Shown here: positions 5,367 to 6,799 of the stretch, piece after piece
Numbering within the stretch: position 1 is the stretch's first letter
Layout: each line of letters opens with the position of its first letter
Assembly (NCBI GenBank): GCA_017882555.1
Contig: JADGPH010000229.1
Span: forward strand, 1 to 6,799
From: Thermoleophilia bacterium
Lineage (GTDB): Bacteria; Actinomycetota; Thermoleophilia; Miltoncostaeales; Miltoncostaeaceae
DNA: 6,799 nt
Direction: 5' to 3'
Made by a program: the position numbers and the translations under genes
Notes under the pieces: generated by a model
Seen by the model: the letters and a program-made list of their open reading frames with translations, nothing else
What the model was told of the DNA's origin: nothing
The model's database searches: none

Positions 5367-6799
5367 ATGCAGACGACCCTAAGAAAGTCCGCTGATCCAC
5401 TGATCGGCAGCGCCGACGCCATAGTCGTGTTCGTCCCCAAGCCCGCGGTGGCCGCCGGGTCCGTGGCGGCGGCCGACACCGCACTCGGCGGGCTCGTCGG
5501 TGCGTGTATCGCCGATCATGAGATCACCGGTGAGGTCGGGCAGATCGCCGTCATCCACACCGGCGGGATGATCGGTGCGCCGCGCCTGATCGTCGTTGGC
5601 ATCGGAGACAACAGCATCGAGTCGTGGCGGGCCGCGGGGCGGGCCGTCGGACAACGCACCCGCCAGATCAAGGCCGGCACCGTGGCGCTGGCACCCGATG
5701 ACGCCGACGCCCCGCGCGTGACCGCACTCGTCGACGGGTTTGCGTACGGCGCATACCGGTTCACCCGCTACAAGACCGCCGAGACCGACGCGGACATCGC
5801 GGCGCTGAGGGTCTACTCGCGAGTCGTCACGGCCGCCCAACTCCGGCGTGCCGACCGGCTCGCGGTCGCCGTCGCCTCCGCGCGGGACCTGGCAAACACC
5901 CCCGCCAACGATCTCACCCCGACCGCGCTCGCCGCGCGCGCCCACGAGCTCGCCGATGGGACGACGGGCCTAAGCTGCACGATCCTTGAACGCAAAGACC
6001 TCCACAAGCTCGGCGCGGGCGCACTCTTGTCGGTTGCCCGGGGCTCCGCCGAACCGCCAAAGATGATCGTGTTGCGCTACACACCCAAACGGCGGACCGA
6101 CAAGTCCGAGGTACTCGGACTCGTCGGCAAGGCGGTGACCTTCGACACCGGCGGGATCTCGATCAAGCCCGCGAGTGGCATGGAAGAGATGAAGATGGAC
6201 ATGGCCGGCGGCGCGGTCGTCATCGAGTCGATCGGTCTGGTCGCGCAGCTCGGGCTGCCGATCGAGGTCGTCGCGGTCGTGCCAGCGACCGAGAACATGC
6301 CCAGTGGCACGGCAACTCGACCCGGTGACGTCGTGCGGGCGATGAACGGTACGACGATCGAAGTCATCAATACCGATGCCGAGGGTCGCCTTATCCTGGC
6401 CGATGCCCTGGCGTACGCGGCAACCGTCGCCGGTGCGACCCGCATCGTGGACTTCGCCACCCTCACCGGGGCGATCGTGGTCGCGCTCGGTGAGGTCTAC
6501 GCCGGTCTGTTTGGCAGCGATGACGCATGGACCGATCGCGTGCGGACCGCTGGCGAGACCTCGGGCGATCTGTGCTGGCCCATGCCGCTGCACCCCGGCT
6601 ATGCCCCTCTGATCTCTAGCAATGTCGCTGACCTGGCAAACGCCGCGGCCAAGCGCCAGGCCGGCGCCGTCTACGCAGCCCAGTTCCTGCGCGAGTTCAC
6701 CGACGGACTCCCCTGGTGTCACATCGACATCGCCGGCACGGGCATGGTCGGTGGCGCAGGCACCGGGTTCGGCGTCGGCCTCGTGCTCGCCTTGGCCGA
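5367..6799 (+). CDS. pepA: Leucyl aminopeptidase (M17 family), 3' end cut by the window
   Basis: M17 aminopeptidases are hexameric two-metal enzymes that remove N-terminal residues, often leucine, from peptides in the cytoplasm. 477 codons are visible with no stop; the family is about 480-505 residues, so only a short tail is missing. The N-terminal domain (about 1-165) is divergent as usual. The catalytic domain begins near SARDLANTPANDLTP. Metal ligands and catalytic residues, by the E. coli PepA pattern, are Lys255, Asp260, Lys267 and Asp278 in GKAVTFDTGGISIKPA and MEEMKMDMAGG, then Asp337, Glu339 and Arg341 in the signature NTDAEGRLILADAL. All seven sit at a constant 15-residue offset from E. 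coli numbering. The late block DLANAAAKRQAGAVYAAQFL and PWCHIDIAGTG also fits. The ATG at 5367 has AAGG four bases upstream, a modest ribosome site. It is transcribed away from the hydratase gene. Some family members also bind DNA, which cannot be judged here. Confidence 0.96.
   Translation, partial: MQTTLRKSADPLIGSADAIVVFVPKPAVAAGSVAAADTALGGLVGACIADHEITGEVGQIAVIHTGGMIGAPRLIVVGIGDNSIESWRAAGRAVGQRTRQIKAGTVALAPDDADAPRVTALVDGFAYGAYRFTRYKTAETDADIAALRVYSRVVTAAQLRRADRLAVAVASARDLANTPANDLTPTALAARAHELADGTTGLSCTILERKDLHKLGAGALLSVARGSAEPPKMIVLRYTPKRRTDKSEVLGLVGKAVTFDTGGISIKPASGMEEMKMDMAGGAVVIESIGLVAQLGLPIEVVAVVPATENMPSGTATRPGDVVRAMNGTTIEVINTDAEGRLILADALAYAATVAGATRIVDFATLTGAIVVALGEVYAGLFGSDDAWTDRVRTAGETSGDLCWPMPLHPGYAPLISSNVADLANAAAKRQAGAVYAAQFLREFTDGLPWCHIDIAGTGMVGGAGTGFGVGLVLALA

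Noticed and set aside
5970..6722. Minus-strand open frame of 250 codons antisense to pepA
   Set aside because: It overlaps the catalytic domain of an intact M17 aminopeptidase, and its product shows no recognisable fold or motif.

Overview
This is a GC-rich chromosomal window carrying eight protein genes (two cut by the window ends), with no RNA genes, mobile elements or CRISPR arrays that I can see. Long open frames on the opposite strands, GTG/TTG starts and G/C-rich third codon positions point to a high-GC bacterium. The EtfB and EtfA sequences, the RF1 sequence and TAGGAT-type -10 candidates suggest an actinobacterium. The Etf proteins look to me most like those of the Thermoleophilia/Solirubrobacterales, but that placement is from memory and is tentative.

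Left part (1-2271, minus strand): a translation cluster read right to left. It runs rpmE (ribosomal protein L31, zinc-binding form), prfA (release factor RF1), an unrecognised protein of about 221 residues, and prmC (the methyltransferase that modifies the GGQ glutamine of RF1; only its N-terminal 70 residues are inside the window). Gaps are 72, about 19 and 7 bases, so this is probably one operon. The order rpmE-prfA-prmC is classical in actinobacteria; the extra gene between RF1 and its modifying enzyme is the least explained item here.

Centre (2272-2561): a 290-base divergent promoter region between rpmE and etfB. It has a TAGGAT -10 candidate on each strand and a small hairpin that would lie in the rpmE 5' leader, a possible L31 autoregulatory leader.

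Right centre (2562-5159): etfB and etfA on the plus strand, overlapping by four bases, encode the two subunits of an electron transfer flavoprotein. They converge on an enoyl-CoA hydratase gene on the minus strand. Between the two stops sits a perfect 23-base inverted repeat, probably a two-way terminator. Together these genes suggest fatty-acid or acyl-CoA beta-oxidation: acyl-CoA dehydrogenases would pass electrons to EtfAB, and the hydratase would take the next step.

Right end (5160-6799): a 207-base divergent region, then a leucyl aminopeptidase (M17, PepA) with all metal ligands and catalytic residues, which runs off the window a few codons before its expected end. I found no clearly new multi-gene system. 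The best leads are the unknown gene in the release-factor operon, the possible L31 leader, and the large convergent inverted repeat.
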